From: Oerskovia paurometabola
GTDB lineage: Bacteria > Actinomycetota > Actinomycetes > Actinomycetales > Cellulomonadaceae
Length of the DNA stretch: 64,000 nucleotides
Direction: 5' to 3'
NCBI RefSeq assembly: GCF_016907365.1
Contig: NZ_JAFBBV010000001.1
Coordinates: 124,001-188,000, forward strand
Under the pieces are notes generated by a model. The model saw only the letters and a program-made list of their open reading frames with translations. It searched no databases and was not told the origin of the DNA. Positions 54,080 to 64,000 of the stretch are shown one piece after another; position 1 is the stretch's first letter, and every line of letters starts with the position of its first letter. The position numbers were made by a program, and so were the translations under genes.

Positions 54080-55294
54080 ATGTACATCTCTCACCTCTCG
54101 CTCGCCGACTTCCGCTCGTACACGTCCGTCGACGTCGAGCTCGAGCCTGGTGTGAACGCGTTCGTCGGGCCCAACGGTCAGGGCAAGACGAACCTCGTCG
54201 AGGCGATCGGGTACGTCGCCACGCTGGGCAGCCACCGGGTGCCGTCCGACGCGGCACTGGTCCGTGCGGGGGCCTCACGAGCCGTGGTCCGGGCGCGGAT
54301 CGTCCGGGGCGACCGGGCGAGCACGGTCGAGATCGAGATCGCCGCGGGCAAGGCGAACCGTGCGCGGATCAACCGTGCACCGGCGGGCAAGCCTCGTGAC
54401 GTCCTGGGCATCGCCCGGACGGTGCTCTTCGCCCCGGAGGACCTGGCCCTGGTCAAGGGTGACCCGGACGGCCGTCGACGGTTCCTCGACCAGCTCGCGG
54501 TGCTCCTGGTGCCGCGGTTCGCGGGAGTCCTCTCGGACTACGACCGGGTCCTGCGCCAGCGCAGCGCGCTCCTCAAGTCGGCGGGCGGGGCGATGCGTGC
54601 GTCGCGCTCGTCGACCCCGGACCTGCGCACGCTCGACGTGTGGGACGCCAAGCTCGCGGCGACGGGGGCGGAGATCGTCGCGCTGCGTCTCCAGCTCGTC
54701 GCGGCGCTCCAGCCCTACACCGCCGCCGCGTACGAGCAGGTCAGCTCGGGGCAGGGCGAGGCGCACATCGCCTACCGGTCCTCGGTCGCGGCCGCCCTCG
54801 AGGACGTGGGCGACGCCGTCGGGCAGGACGGCCGGCCGCAGACCGTCGAGTCCCTCGAGGCCCAGCTCCTGGAGGCCATGGCCTCCTTGCGCAGCAAGGA
54901 GATCGAGCGCGGGGTGTGCCTCGTCGGCCCGCACCGGGACGACCTCGTCCTGACCCTGGGCGGTCTGCCCGCCAAGGGGTACGCGAGCCACGGCGAGTCG
55001 TGGTCGTTCGCGCTCGCGCTGCGCCTCGCGTCGTACCGGCTCCTCACGGACGGGGCCCCGGAGGCGGCGGGCTCGCTCCTGTGGTCGCCGGACTGGGGGC
55101 CCGACGGCGAGCCCGTCCTCCTGCTCGACGACGTGTTCGCGGAGCTCGACGTGCGTCGCCGCAACAAGCTCGCCGACCTCGTCTCGGGCGCCCACCAGGT
55201 CATCATCACGGCGGCCGTGCCCGAGGACGTGCCCGCGCAGCTCTCGGGGCTGCGGCTCGACGTGCACGACGGTCAGGTGACCAGGCGTGCGTGA
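54080..55294 (+). CDS. recF: DNA replication and repair protein RecF
   Basis: 404 residues of the SMC-like ABC ATPase type. Walker [16 protein letters not shown] is near residue 30, the signature region is [20 protein letters not shown], and Walker B is [13 protein letters not shown]. Loads RecA at gaps with RecO and RecR. The ATG follows a stretch without a clear ribosome-binding site. Its 3' end overlaps the DUF721 gene by 8 bp. Confidence 0.97.
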   Translation: MYISHLSLADFRSYTSVDVELEPGVNAFVGPNGQGKTNLVEAIGYVATLGSHRVPSDAALVRAGASRAVVRARIVRGDRASTVEIEIAAGKANRARINRAPAGKPRDVLGIARTVLFAPEDLALVKGDPDGRRRFLDQLAVLLVPRFAGVLSDYDRVLRQRSALLKSAGGAMRASRSSTPDLRTLDVWDAKLAATGAEIVALRLQLVAALQPYTAAAYEQVSSGQGEAHIAYRSSVAAALEDVGDAVGQDGRPQTVESLEAQLLEAMASLRSKEIERGVCLVGPHRDDLVLTLGGLPAKGYASHGESWSFALALRLASYRLLTDGAPEAAGSLLWSPDWGPDGEPVLLLDDVFAELDVRRRNKLADLVSGAHQVIITAAVPEDVPAQLSGLRLDVHDGQVTRRA

Positions 55295-55868
55295 GGGCGA
55301 GGAGCCCGCGAAGGACGGCGAGGACGAGGAGCACCGCCGGCCTCCGGGTCTGCCTGTCGGCGAGGTCGTGGACCTCACTCCCCCTGCACAGGTCGCGCGC
55401 GAGGCGCTCAACCGTGCGCGCGCGGCCGCACGGGCGAAGGGCATCCGGCCGGGTCAGCCGTCACGACGCGTCCTGGCGGACCCTCCGCCGTCCACAGGTG
55501 CGCGCCCGGGGGGTCGGGACCCTCAGACGTTCGGGGCGGTCGTGCAGCGGCTCCTGCACGAGCGCGGCTGGGTCCAGGACGTGTCGGTCGGTGGGGTGAT
55601 CGGGCGCTGGCGCGAGGTGGTCGGCGACCAGGTGGCCGACCACTGCGAGCCGGAGACCTTCGAGGACAAGGTGCTCGTCGTGCGCGCGGACTCGACCGCG
55701 TGGGCCACCCAGGTCCGCCTGCTGACGCCTCGGCTGCTCGAACGCCTGGCCCAGGAGGTCGGCGAGGGAGTCGTGGAGACCGTGACGGTCCTCGGCCCGA
55801 CCGGACCGAGCTTCCGGCGCGGACCGAAGTCCGTCCGGGGCCGTGGACCGCGCGACACGTACGGCTGA
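55287..55868 (+). CDS. DUF721 (DciA-like) protein
   Basis: 193 residues. The first 80 are charged and disordered. The DUF721 domain (about 85-165) has [32 protein letters not shown] and [16 protein letters not shown]. In DciA this domain helps load the DnaB helicase; the same job is inferred here from its place between recF and gyrB. The GTG start overlaps recF. Confidence 0.9.
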   Translation: MREGEEPAKDGEDEEHRRPPGLPVGEVVDLTPPAQVAREALNRARAAARAKGIRPGQPSRRVLADPPPSTGARPGGRDPQTFGAVVQRLLHERGWVQDVSVGGVIGRWREVVGDQVADHCEPETFEDKVLVVRADSTAWATQVRLLTPRLLERLAQEVGEGVVETVTVLGPTGPSFRRGPKSVRGRGPRDTYG

Positions 55869-56151
55869 CGTGCTGCCCGGTTCGACCTGTTTTGCCCACC
55901 CAGAGGCCCGGCGGACCCGCATCGTCGGTGGATAGATCCCCCACCCTGTGGAGAACCTTGTGGAGAACTTGCCTCCAGGGCCTCATAATCCGCTGTTTCG
56001 GCCACCTCCCAGGTAGAATGGAGAGGTCATTCCGGGTACCTCCGCACGCACCGACTGGTGCACCGCGCGAGCCGGAACCGATGAGCCGTGCAGCGATCCT
56101 CCCCAGCGGGTGAACCTGTCGCGTGCATGATGACGAGGAGCGCTTCCGCCC
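55869..56151. promoter_or_regulatory. gyrB upstream region
   Basis: 283 bp. Two direct copies of TGTGGAGAA (55947-55955, 55959-55967), 12 bp apart, resemble DnaA boxes. TAGAAT at 56014-56019 is a good -10 box, about 130 bp before the gyrB start, leaving a long 5' leader. Confidence 0.5.
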
Positions 56152-58254
56152 GTGGCAGACCACACAGACAACGTCCCTTCCAGCCTGCCCCCGGAGAGTG
56201 GTGGAGGGCCGGGCGTGGACCGGGATCCCTCTGGCGGCACGTACGACGCGAGCAACATCACGGTCCTCGAAGGCCTCGAGGCGGTGCGCAAGCGACCCGG
56301 TATGTACATCGGGTCGACCGGTGAGCGCGGACTCCACCACCTCGTGTACGAGGTTGTGGACAACTCTGTGGACGAAGCCCTCGCGGGGTACGCCGACACG
56401 ATCGACGTGACACTTCTGGAAGACGGAGGTGTACGAGTCACGGACAACGGCCGTGGCATCCCCGTCGCGATCCACCCGACCGAGGGGAAGCCCACGGTCG
56501 AGGTGGTCATGACGATCCTGCACGCCGGCGGAAAGTTCGGCGGTGGCGGCTACGCGGTCTCGGGTGGTCTGCACGGTGTGGGCATCTCCGTGGTGAACGC
56601 GCTGTCGCGCAAGGTCCAGACCGTCGTCAAGCGCGACGGCTACACCTGGAGCCAGCGCTTCAAGGACGGTGGCAAGACGGACGGACCGCTCGTCAAGGGC
56701 GAGGCGACGACCGAGACGGGCACGACCCAGACGTTCTGGGCCGACCCGGAGATCTTCGAGACGACCGAGTTCGACTTCGAGACGCTGCGCTCCCGCTTCC
56801 AGCAGTACGCGTTCCTCAACAAGGGCCTGCGCATCACGCTCACGGACGAGCGCCGCCAGTTCCTCGACACCGACGACGAGGTCACGGGTCAGGTCGCCGA
56901 TCCTGCGGAGGACCTCGTCGCGGCTCCGGAGGGCGAGGACGAGTTCAAGCCCCGCGTCGTGTCGTACAAGTACGACGACGGGCTCGTTGACTACGTGAAG
57001 CACCTCAACTCGGCCAAGAAGGTCGAGCTGATCCACGACGAGATCATCGACTTCGAGTCCGAGGACAAGGAGCGGCGCATCTCGGTCGAGATCGCGCTCC
57101 AGTGGACCGGCTCGTACTCCGAGTCCGTGCACACGTTCGCCAACACGATCTCGACGACCGAGGGCGGCACGCACGAGGAGGGCTTCCGTGCGGCCATGAC
57201 CTCGTTGGTCAACGAGTACGCGCGGGCCAAGGGCATCATCAAGGAGAAGGACGACAACCTCACGGGTGACGACATCCGCGAGGGCCTCACGGCCGTCCTG
57301 TCGATCAAGCTCGGCGAGCCGCAGTTCGAGGGGCAGACGAAGACCAAGCTCGGCAACACCGAGGCCAAGTCCTTCGTCCAGCGTGTCGTGCGCGCTCAGC
57401 TCACGGACTGGTTCGACTCGCACCCGACCGAGGCGCGCGACATCATCCGCAAGGCGATCCAGGCCTCGCAGGCGCGGCTCGCGGCCCGCAAGGCGCGCGA
57501 GGCGACCCGCCGCAAGGGCCTGCTCGAGTCGGGCGGCATGCCGGGCAAGCTCAAGGACTGCCAGTCGAACCGGCCGGAGGAGTGCGAGGTCTTCATCGTC
57601 GAGGGCGACTCGGCGGGTGGCTCGGCGGTGCGTGGACGCAACCCGCACAACCAGGCGATCCTGCCGTTGCGCGGGAAGATCCTCAACGTCGAGCGGGCGC
57701 GCCTCGACCGGGCCCTGGGCAACAACGAGGTCCAGGCGCTCATCACGGCCTTCGGGACCGGCATCGGCGAGGACTTCGACATCGCCAAGCTGCGGTACCA
57801 CAAGATCGTCCTGATGGCCGATGCCGACGTCGACGGCCAGCACATCTGCACGCTGCTGCTGACGCTGCTCTTCCGGTACATGCGTCCGCTGATCGAGCAC
57901 GGCCACGTGTATCTCGCCCAGCCGCCGCTGTACCGCCTCAAGTGGTCCAACGCGCCGCACGACTACGTGTACTCGGACCGGGAGCGCGACGCGTTCCTGC
58001 TCTCCGGTCAGGCCGCGGGCAAGCGCATCCCCAAGGAGAACGGGATCCAGCGCTACAAGGGTCTCGGCGAGATGGACTACTCGGAGCTGTGGGACACGAC
58101 CATGGATCCCGAGCACCGCACGCTCAACCAGGTCACGCTCGACGACGCCGCTGCCGCGGACGAGATCTTCTCGATCCTCATGGGCGAGGACGTGGAGTCG
58201 CGCCGCAACTTCATCCAGCGCAACGCCAAGGACGTGAGGTTCCTGGACATCTAG
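56152..58254 (+). CDS. gyrB: DNA gyrase subunit B
   Basis: 700 residues. Supplies the ATPase for negative supercoiling. GHKL motifs [24 protein letters not shown] and [20 protein letters not shown] motifs [11 protein letters not shown] and DADVDGQHI; the C-terminal [17 protein letters not shown] is the typical end. The N-terminus has an extra ~30 residues. The GTG at 56152 is used as start. Confidence 0.97.
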   Translation: MADHTDNVPSSLPPESGGGPGVDRDPSGGTYDASNITVLEGLEAVRKRPGMYIGSTGERGLHHLVYEVVDNSVDEALAGYADTIDVTLLEDGGVRVTDNGRGIPVAIHPTEGKPTVEVVMTILHAGGKFGGGGYAVSGGLHGVGISVVNALSRKVQTVVKRDGYTWSQRFKDGGKTDGPLVKGEATTETGTTQTFWADPEIFETTEFDFETLRSRFQQYAFLNKGLRITLTDERRQFLDTDDEVTGQVADPAEDLVAAPEGEDEFKPRVVSYKYDDGLVDYVKHLNSAKKVELIHDEIIDFESEDKERRISVEIALQWTGSYSESVHTFANTISTTEGGTHEEGFRAAMTSLVNEYARAKGIIKEKDDNLTGDDIREGLTAVLSIKLGEPQFEGQTKTKLGNTEAKSFVQRVVRAQLTDWFDSHPTEARDIIRKAIQASQARLAARKAREATRRKGLLESGGMPGKLKDCQSNRPEECEVFIVEGDSAGGSAVRGRNPHNQAILPLRGKILNVERARLDRALGNNEVQALITAFGTGIGEDFDIAKLRYHKIVLMADADVDGQHICTLLLTLLFRYMRPLIEHGHVYLAQPPLYRLKWSNAPHDYVYSDRERDAFLLSGQAAGKRIPKENGIQRYKGLGEMDYSELWDTTMDPEHRTLNQVTLDDAAAADEIFSILMGEDVESRRNFIQRNAKDVRFLDI

Positions 58255-58483
58255 CGTGCGGTCGTGGTCGGTGCCACGGAGCGGTCGGGTCCTCGACCCG
58301 GCCGCTCGCGGCGCCCGGCCCGACCCCGGGCCCGGGGCGAGAACCGGGCCCGGACCCGGCACAGCCACCGGCGCCGGCGGACCGTCCGAGAGGGCGGGAC
58401 CCGCTGGCGCGGGCACGGGCTCCGTGCCATGACGACTCAGCTTCACCACCCAGCAGGACCACGACAGGACGAGGTAGACGACG
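58255..58483. other. gyrB-gyrA spacer
   Basis: 229 bp, extremely GC-rich, with stacked CCGGGCCCGG-type palindromes around 58320-58360 that could fold in the transcript. Unusually long for gyrB-gyrA. No gene is seen. Confidence 0.5.
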
Positions 58484-61165
58484 GTGACGGACGAGACTCC
58501 CGAGCAGGACGAGAACCAGGGGACCCTTCCCGGGGACGGGACCGAGGCGACGCCGGCCGACGGCGCGGTCGCGGTGCAGCACGGCCGGATCGCGCAGGTG
58601 GACCTGCAGCTCGAGATGCAGCGCTCGTACCTCGACTACGCGATGAGCGTCATCGTGGGTCGCGCGCTCCCGGACGTGCGTGACGGTCTCAAGCCCGTCC
58701 ACCGTCGTGTCCTGTACGCGATGCACGACGGTGGATACCGCCCCGACCGGGCGTTCTCCAAGTGCAGCCGTGTCGTCGGCGACGTCATGGGCAAGTTCCA
58801 CCCGCACGGTGACACGTCCATCTACGACGCCCTGGTGCGTCTGGTCCAGGACTGGTCGCTGCGCTACCCGCTGGCAGCCGGCCAGGGGAACTTCGGTTCC
58901 CCCGGCAACGACCCGGCGGCCGCGCCGCGATACACCGAGTGCCGCATGGCGCCGCTGGCCACGGAGATGGTCCGGGACATCGACAAGGAGACCGTCGACT
59001 TCCAGGACAACTACGACGGTCGCACGCAGGAGCCCGTCGTCCTGCCGTCCCGCTTCCCGAACCTGCTGGTCAACGGTTCGGCCGGGATCGCGGTCGGCAT
59101 GGCCACGAACATCCCGCCGCACAACCTCCGCGAGGTCGCGGACGGCGTGAAGTGGCACCTCGAGCACCCGGAGGCCTCCAAGGAGGAGCTCCTCGAGGTG
59201 CTGCTGACCAAGATCAAGGGCCCCGACTTCCCGACCGGCGCGACGATCCTCGGCCACAAGGGCATCGAGGAGGCGTACCGCACGGGTCGTGGCTCGATCA
59301 CGATGCGCGCGGTCGTCAACGTCGAGGAGATCCAGAACCGGATCTGCCTCGTCATCACCGAGCTCCCCTACCAGGTCAACCCGGACAACCTGGCGCTGCG
59401 CATCGCGGACCTGGTCAAGGACGGCAAGGTCCAGGGCATCGCCGACATCCGCGACGAGACGTCCGGTCGTACGGGGCAGCGCCTCGTGATCGTGCTCAAG
59501 CGCGACGCGGTCGCGAAGGTCGTCCTGAACAACCTGTACAAGCACACGTCTCTCCAGGAGAACTTCGGCGCGAACATGCTCGCGCTGGTCGACGGCGTGC
59601 CGCGCACGCTGAGCATCGACGCGTTCGTCCGGCACTGGACGACGCACCAGATGGACGTCGTCATGCGCCGCGCCCGGTTCGACCTGCGCGCCAAGGAGGA
59701 GCGGGCACACATCGTGCGCGGCTACCTCAAGGCGCTCGACGCGCTCGACGCGGTCATCGCGCTCATCCGTGGTTCGGCGACGGTCGAGGACGCCCGAGAG
59801 GGCCTCATGGCGCTGCTCGAGGTCGACGAGATCCAGGCCCGTGCCATCCTGACCCTCCAGCTGCGTGCCCTCGCGGCCATGGAGCGTCAGAAGCTCATCG
59901 ACGAGTACGCCGAGCTCGAGGCCGCGATCAAGGACCTCAACGACATCCTGGCCCGTCCCGAGCGCCAGCGTCAGATCGTGGGCGACGAGCTCGAGGAGAT
60001 CGTGGCCCGGTACGGCGACGAGCGTCGCACGACGATCCTGCCCTACGACGGAGAGGTGTCGATCGAGGACCTCATCGCCGAGGAGGAGGTCGTCGTCACG
60101 ATCACGCGCGGTGGCTACGCCAAGCGGACGCGCAGCGACAACTACCGCCAGCAGAAGCGCGGTGGCAAGGGCGTGCGCGGCGCGCAGCTGCGCGAGGACG
60201 ACATCGTCGACCACTTCTTCGTCACGACGACGCACCACTGGCTCCTGTTCTTCACGAACCTCGGCCGGGTGTACCGGGCCAAGGCGTACGAGCTGCCCGA
60301 GGGCGGGCGCGACGCCAAGGGTCAGCACGTCGCGAACCTCCTGGCGTTCCAGCCCGGAGAGAAGATCGCCCAGGTCCTCGACCTGCGCGACTACGACGCC
60401 GCCGAGTACCTGGTCCTCGCGACCCGTCGTGGTCTGGTCAAGAAGACGCGCCTGGCGGAGTACAACTCGCCGCGTTCGGGCGGCCTCATCGCGATCAACC
60501 TGCGCGAGGACGAGGACGGCAACACCGACGAGCTGGTCTCGGCCCGTCTCGTGGACGCGACCGACGACCTGATCCTCGTCTCGCGCAAGGGGCAGTCGAT
60601 CCGCTTCACGGCCGACGACGACGCCATGCGTCCCCTCGGACGCTCCACCTCGGGTGTGACGGGCATGAAGTTCCGCGAGGAGGACGACCTCCTGGCCATG
60701 GACGTGGTCCGTGACGACGCCTTCCTGTTCACGGTCACCGAGGGCGGTATCGCCAAGCGGACCCAGCTCACGGAGGACAACTACCGCGTCCAGGGCCGCA
60801 ACGGCTTCGGCATCAAGGTGGCCAACCTGCCGGAGCGCAACGGTGACCTGGTCGGCGCGCTCGTGGTGGACGCGGACGACGAGGTGCTCGTCATCATGGA
60901 GCGCGGCAAGATCGTGCGCTCGTCGGTCGACGAGGTGAAGCCCACGGGTCGCACGTCGCAGGGCGTCATCTTCGCCAAGCCGGACAAGAACGACAAGATC
61001 ATCGCCGTTGCGCGTAATGTCGAACGTCGGCTGGGGGAGGATCGGGATACCGTGGACGAGGACGCGTCCGAGCAGGGGCAGTCCGAGGCAGCCTCTCCCG
61101 CCAGCACCACCGGGCAGGAGGCTTCGTCGGAAGCGGCCCCCGGAGCCACCGAGGATGGTAGATGA
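58484..61165 (+). CDS. gyrA: DNA gyrase subunit A
   Basis: 893 residues. Breaks and rejoins DNA; the catalytic tyrosine is in APRYTECRM. The quinolone-determining region reads [14 protein letters not shown], with Thr at the E. coli Ser83 position and Asp at 87. The GyrA-box is [11 protein letters not shown]. Six C-terminal blades are followed by an acidic tail. The GTG start follows GAGGTAG. The stop overlaps the DUF3566 gene (ATGA). Confidence 0.97.
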   Translation: MTDETPEQDENQGTLPGDGTEATPADGAVAVQHGRIAQVDLQLEMQRSYLDYAMSVIVGRALPDVRDGLKPVHRRVLYAMHDGGYRPDRAFSKCSRVVGDVMGKFHPHGDTSIYDALVRLVQDWSLRYPLAAGQGNFGSPGNDPAAAPRYTECRMAPLATEMVRDIDKETVDFQDNYDGRTQEPVVLPSRFPNLLVNGSAGIAVGMATNIPPHNLREVADGVKWHLEHPEASKEELLEVLLTKIKGPDFPTGATILGHKGIEEAYRTGRGSITMRAVVNVEEIQNRICLVITELPYQVNPDNLALRIADLVKDGKVQGIADIRDETSGRTGQRLVIVLKRDAVAKVVLNNLYKHTSLQENFGANMLALVDGVPRTLSIDAFVRHWTTHQMDVVMRRARFDLRAKEERAHIVRGYLKALDALDAVIALIRGSATVEDAREGLMALLEVDEIQARAILTLQLRALAAMERQKLIDEYAELEAAIKDLNDILARPERQRQIVGDELEEIVARYGDERRTTILPYDGEVSIEDLIAEEEVVVTITRGGYAKRTRSDNYRQQKRGGKGVRGAQLREDDIVDHFFVTTTHHWLLFFTNLGRVYRAKAYELPEGGRDAKGQHVANLLAFQPGEKIAQVLDLRDYDAAEYLVLATRRGLVKKTRLAEYNSPRSGGLIAINLREDEDGNTDELVSARLVDATDDLILVSRKGQSIRFTADDDAMRPLGRSTSGVTGMKFREEDDLLAMDVVRDDAFLFTVTEGGIAKRTQLTEDNYRVQGRNGFGIKVANLPERNGDLVGALVVDADDEVLVIMERGKIVRSSVDEVKPTGRTSQGVIFAKPDKNDKIIAVARNVERRLGEDRDTVDEDASEQGQSEAASPASTTGQEASSEAAPGATEDGR

Positions 61166-62139
61166 GCAGCGAGAAGAAGTCCCCGCCGACGATCGTGCCG
61201 AAGGCGGTGTCGCCGCGCCCTGACGAGGTGACGAGCACCGCCACCCGCCCACCGGCGAGCAACGGCACCGCACGGACCGCAGGGGGCGGGACGACCAACG
61301 GTGCCCAGACCGGGGCGAGCGCTCCGGTCCCGCCGCCTCCCCCGGCGACGGGAGCGACGCCGTCGGGCGTGGCAGGGGCGAACGAGACGCCCGTCCCGCC
61401 GCCCCCGAGCAGCACGACCGCCCGGTCCGGCGCGCTGAAGGCGGCCGCCGCCGCCATGGCGACCGCCAAGGCGGCCGCCAAGAAGCTGGCCGAGCCCGCA
61501 CCGGCGCCCGCGCCCGCGAAGCAGAGCGAGAAGTCCTCCGACGAGATCGACGACCGAACGGTGCCACGCGTGAACAAGACCCCGACGAGCGCCGGCGCAC
61601 CCCCTGCAGGAGGCACGCAGGAGGTGCCCGCCATGCACTACACGGCGGCGGGCTTCAGCGGGACGGCGAGCCCGGTCACGGGCGCGACGCCCGCAGCCGC
61701 GGCCCCCGCCGCGCAGCAGGCGCCCAGGCCTGCTCAGCCGGCGACGGGTGCGACGCCTGCGGCGCGCCCGGCCGACGGGCCTCGGCGGGTACGGCTCGCG
61801 ATCTCGCGCGTCGACCCCTGGTCGGTCATGAAGCTGTCGTTCCTGCTCGCCGTGGCGATCGGGATCATGACGGTCGTCGCGACGGCGGTCCTGTGGACCG
61901 TGCTCGACGGCATGGGGGTCTTCACCGAGACCGATGCGCTGATCCGGAGCATCGTGGGCGAGGAGTCCAAGGTCGACGTGCTCCAGTTCGTGGAGTTCAA
62001 CCGGGTGGTCGCGCTGTCCACCCTGATCGCGATCGTGAACATGGTGCTCATCACAGCGCTGTCCACGATCATGGCCTTCATCTACAACATCGTCGCGGCG
62101 ATGGTGGGCGGAATCCACCTGACACTGACGGACGACTAG
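61162..62139 (+). CDS. DUF3566 membrane protein
   Basis: 325 residues. The first 205 are disordered (Ala/Pro/Thr-rich). The DUF3566 domain (about 210-325) starts [20 protein letters not shown] and has two helices ([20 protein letters not shown] and the later [20 protein letters not shown]), ending [11 protein letters not shown]. Conserved after gyrA in actinobacteria (the Rv0007 position). Function is not established. Confidence 0.9.
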   Translation: MSSEKKSPPTIVPKAVSPRPDEVTSTATRPPASNGTARTAGGGTTNGAQTGASAPVPPPPPATGATPSGVAGANETPVPPPPSSTTARSGALKAAAAAMATAKAAAKKLAEPAPAPAPAKQSEKSSDEIDDRTVPRVNKTPTSAGAPPAGGTQEVPAMHYTAAGFSGTASPVTGATPAAAAPAAQQAPRPAQPATGATPAARPADGPRRVRLAISRVDPWSVMKLSFLLAVAIGIMTVVATAVLWTVLDGMGVFTETDALIRSIVGEESKVDVLQFVEFNRVVALSTLIAIVNMVLITALSTIMAFIYNIVAAMVGGIHLTLTDD

Positions 62140-62155
62140 GACATAACACCCCATA

Positions 62156-62213
62156 CCGGGACGTCGTCCGAAGGGCCTCGAGCTGCTTCGGAGCGCGTCG
62201 GACGATGTCCCGG
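62156..62213 (+). terminator. terminator of the gyrBA-DUF3566 operon
   Basis: Arms CCGGGACGTCGTCCGA and TCGGACGATGTCCCGG match at 15 of 16 and are followed by TTT, 17 bp after the stop. Confidence 0.8.
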
Positions 62214-62267
62214 TTTGGGCGCACCCCGAGAAGTGCGGTAGTCTCAAGCGCTGCCGCAGCACAGCAA

Positions 62268-62341
62268 GGGCCTATAGCTCAGACGGTTAGAGCGCTTCCC
62301 TGATAAGGAAGAGGTCAGAGGTTCAAGTCCTCTTAGGCCCA
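62268..62341 (+). tRNA. ileT: tRNA-Ile (GAT anticodon)
   Basis: 74-nt cloverleaf. Acceptor GGGCCTA/TAGGCCC, D-arm around TAGCTCAGACGGTTAGAGC, anticodon loop CTGATAA with GAT, T-loop GGTTCAAGTCC, discriminator A. The CCA end is not encoded. This is the usual tRNA after gyrA in actinobacteria. Confidence 0.97.
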
Positions 62342-62371
62342 CTGCCGGAAACCCACCCGAGGGGGAACGTC

Positions 62372-62491
62372 ATGAAGAAGTTCTTCGTACTGCTGCTCGT
62401 TGCCGGCGCCGGATTCTTGATCTGGCGCAAGGTGTCCGAGGACAACAACGAGCGCGATCTCTGGGCAGAGGTCACCGACACCTTCGAGTGA
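62372..62491 (+). CDS. DLW-39 family small membrane protein
   Basis: 39 residues. One membrane helix (FFVLLLVAGAGFLIW) is followed by a charged tail with the hallmark RDLWAEVTD. The length and the D-L-W triplet match the actinobacterial family named for them. GGGGGAA precedes the ATG. It sits between the two tRNA genes; function is unknown. Confidence 0.92.
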   Translation: MKKFFVLLLVAGAGFLIWRKVSEDNNERDLWAEVTDTFE

Positions 62492-62521
62492 CGGTCTCTG
62501 CGGGGTAGTTCCGCGCGATCT

Positions 62522-62594
62522 GGGGCCATGGCGCAATTGGTAGCGCACCTGCTTTGCAAGCAGGGGGTTAGGGGTTCGAGTCCCCTTGGCTCCA
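62522..62594 (+). tRNA. alaT: tRNA-Ala (TGC anticodon)
   Basis: 73-nt cloverleaf. Acceptor GGGGCCA/TGGCTCC (one G-U pair), anticodon stem CCTGC/GCAGG with loop TTTGCAA, T-loop GGTTCGAGTCC, discriminator A. The CCA end is not encoded. Confidence 0.97.
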
Positions 62595-62697
62595 CAGGGT
62601 GAACAGGCCGTCGGCCGGGTCTTCGGACCTGGCAGGCGGCCTTTCGCATGCCCACCGCACGGAGCCCCGCGGTACGTGCCTGCACCGGCCTGAACGA

Positions 62698-62734
62698 CGA
62701 GAGCCCCGACCGGTCGTGCCGGTCGGGGCTCTCG
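62698..62734. terminator. hairpin between tRNA-Ala and the Ala/Lys-rich gene
   Basis: A perfect 16-bp stem (CGAGAGCCCCGACCGG and complement) with a 5-nt loop. It lies 25 bp from the stop of the convergent gene. Confidence 0.75.
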
Positions 62735-62759
62735 GGTACCTCTGGGTGGGGGCGAGGTG

Positions 62760-63737
62760 TCAGACGGTCGGCTTCTTGCCGTCCCCGGCTGCCGTGTCCC
62801 CCTCGTCGCCCGACGGCGCAGCGTCCTTGGCGCGGGTCGTCGCCTTGCGCGTGGCCTCCTTGGCGTCGCTCACCGCCTCCTGGACCTTGCCGGTGATCTT
62901 CTCGCCTGCGTCGGTGACGGCCTCCTGGACCTTGCCGGTGGTCTCGCGGCCCTTGGCGACCGCGACGCCCGCTGCCTCGCCGACGGCCTCGGCCGCGTTG
63001 TTGACCGCTGCCCGCGCGTCCTCGAAGGTCGACGCTGGGACCTGGTCCCAGGGCTCGGCCCAGGGGTCGGTCGTGGGCTGCGCGCGACGCCACAGCACGT
63101 AGGCGCCGCCGGCGGCGGTGACGCCACCGACGACCCACCACAGGGCCTTGCTCTTCTTCTGGGGGTCGGCCTTGTCGGCCGCAGCGGTGAGCTTGGCCGG
63201 CGCGGCCTTGGCGGCCTTCTTGGCCGAGGCGGCCGACGTGTCGAGGCCCTTCTTGGCGGCCTTGGCGGCCTTCTTCGTCGCCCTCCGGGACAGCTTCTCG
63301 GCAGCGGCGGCCGACGCGACGGTCGCCGCGGCCGCGGCCTCGACGTTGCGGGAGGCGGCCTCGGCGGCCGCAGCCGCAGCCGCGTTGAAGCTTGCGACGA
63401 TCTTGGGCAGGACCTCCTCGACCAGCTTGTCGTGGGCCGTGTCGATCGCCGGGCTGGCCTTCTCGGCAGCCTTCTCGACGCGGGGGGCCGCCGCCTGCAG
63501 GCTGTCCTGCCACGCCTTCTCGAGGCGGGGGGTGAGCCACTCGACGAAGGCCTCGACCTTGGGCTGGCCCCACTCCTTGGCCTGGTCGGCGAGCTGGGCT
63601 GCTGTCGTCTGCGCCTTGGCGCCCGCGTCGCCGACGAGCGCGGCGACCTCGGCTGCCTGATCCTTGATCTTCTCGGAGTCGATCGAGGAGATCGTGTCGT
63701 TCACGACTCGGGCGGAACGGCGGGTGCGGTCGGACAT
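62760..63737 (-). CDS. Ala/Lys-rich helical membrane protein of unknown function
   Basis: 325 residues, strongly biased to Ala, Lys, Glu. Residues about 15-190 are predicted continuous amphipathic helix (DKLVEEVLPKIVASF, RRATKKAAKAAKKGL). One membrane helix lies near 202-220 (LWWVVGGVTAAGGAYVLW). A further helical tail has two similar repeats, TTGKVQEAVTDAGEK and ITGKVQEAVSDAKEA. It resembles apolipoprotein-like or LEA-like stress proteins in composition only. The ATG at 63737 follows AGGAGGC. No specific family is recognised. Confidence 0.8.
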   Translation of the reverse strand: MSDRTRRSARVVNDTISSIDSEKIKDQAAEVAALVGDAGAKAQTTAAQLADQAKEWGQPKVEAFVEWLTPRLEKAWQDSLQAAAPRVEKAAEKASPAIDTAHDKLVEEVLPKIVASFNAAAAAAAEAASRNVEAAAAATVASAAAAEKLSRRATKKAAKAAKKGLDTSAASAKKAAKAAPAKLTAAADKADPQKKSKALWWVVGGVTAAGGAYVLWRRAQPTTDPWAEPWDQVPASTFEDARAAVNNAAEAVGEAAGVAVAKGRETTGKVQEAVTDAGEKITGKVQEAVSDAKEATRKATTRAKDAAPSGDEGDTAAGDGKKPTV

Positions 63738-63886
63738 GGAGCCTCCTGTGTTCGCGGTGCTGGTGATGCTCGCTGGGACTCCACTCTGCCACCGTGCCAG
63801 GGGACCCGCGAGACAAGCGCGCCGAGGCGTTCGACACCAGTCGGGCGACTGGCGGGGGCCACAGGGCCTCGTGTGAGAATGAGGTC

Positions 63887-64000
63887 ATGTTCGCAACCCT
63901 CCACACCACTGCTGGTGACATCCGTATCGAGCTCCTGCCGAACCACGCGCCCAAGACGGTGGCGAACTTCACCGGTCTGGCGAAGGGCACCACGACCTGG
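63887..64000 (+). CDS. ppiA: peptidyl-prolyl cis-trans isomerase, cyclophilin type (5' part)
   Basis: 38 residues visible before the window ends, reading MFATLHTTAGDIRIELLP then HAPKTVANFTGLAKG. This is the cyclophilin N-terminus, matching the ppiA that follows tRNA-Ala in mycobacteria. The ATG follows GAGG closely; GAGAAT just upstream could be a -10 box for a leaderless transcript. Confidence 0.9.
   Translation, partial: MFATLHTTAGDIRIELLPNHAPKTVANFTGLAKGTTTW

Noticed and set aside
56365..56390. TGTGGACAA and TGTGGACGA inside gyrB
   Set aside because: They encode the invariant V-V-D-N-S-V-D-E-A motif of GyrB, so the match to DnaA boxes is explained by protein coding.
1..64000. CRISPR arrays, insertion sequences, integrase or toxin-antitoxin pairs
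   Set aside because: No spaced repeat array, transposase motif or small toxin-antitoxin gene pair was seen on either strand.

Overview
This is a high-GC actinobacterial chromosome segment that carries the replication origin. The best guess is a member of the Micrococcales, perhaps related to Cellulomonas or Cellulosimicrobium; that placement is inferred from gene order and chitin-binding modules, not from a search. No phage, insertion sequence or CRISPR array is visible.

Left part (1-11.9 kb), accessory: a truncated DHA2 drug transporter, a DUF305 lipoprotein, a secreted LVIVD-repeat protein with two chitin-binding modules, a small membrane protein, then a compact redox island. In the island a MmyB-type regulator and a cupin are read leftwards, and an aldo/keto reductase, a zinc alcohol dehydrogenase, a double carboxymuconolactone-decarboxylase-like protein and a DUF2255 protein are read rightwards. 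A PadR regulator coupled to an MFS exporter follows.

Middle (11.9-41.7 kb): a large Pif1-like helicase with extra domains, dnaB, a MATE transporter, rplI-rpsR-ssb-rpsF, a class A penicillin-binding protein, PadR-ino1, two MFS transporters, then CCA-transferase | Nudix-DUF6049-murJ-pseudokinase, trxB-trxA, and an aminotransferase coupled to a D-Ala-D-Ala-ligase-like ATP-grasp enzyme. The order matches the neighbourhood of the Mycobacterium tuberculosis origin, except that sigM and cwlM are absent from their usual places.

Right part (41.8-64 kb), the origin core: parB-parA-rsmG, a 0.9-kb gap, jag-yidC-yidD-rnpA-rpmH (all leftward), dnaA, a 1.3-kb oriC full of DnaA boxes, dnaN-gnd-recF-DUF721-gyrB-gyrA-DUF3566, tRNA-Ile, a 39-residue DLW-39 protein, tRNA-Ala, an Ala/Lys-rich membrane protein and the start of a cyclophilin. 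Six parS sites lie between 41.7 and 46.0 kb. Two of them are joined to terminator hairpins, and four lie inside genes where each encodes the same V-S-R-E-T peptide.

The strongest unexplained signals are regulatory DNA: parS-terminator hybrids, a DnaA-box-like cluster in front of dnaB and the MATE gene, symmetric operator arms in the redox island, a four-copy 10-mer array and a triplicated 54-bp element after ino1. Several genes appear to start without a leader (a TANNNT box about 7 nt before the start codon).
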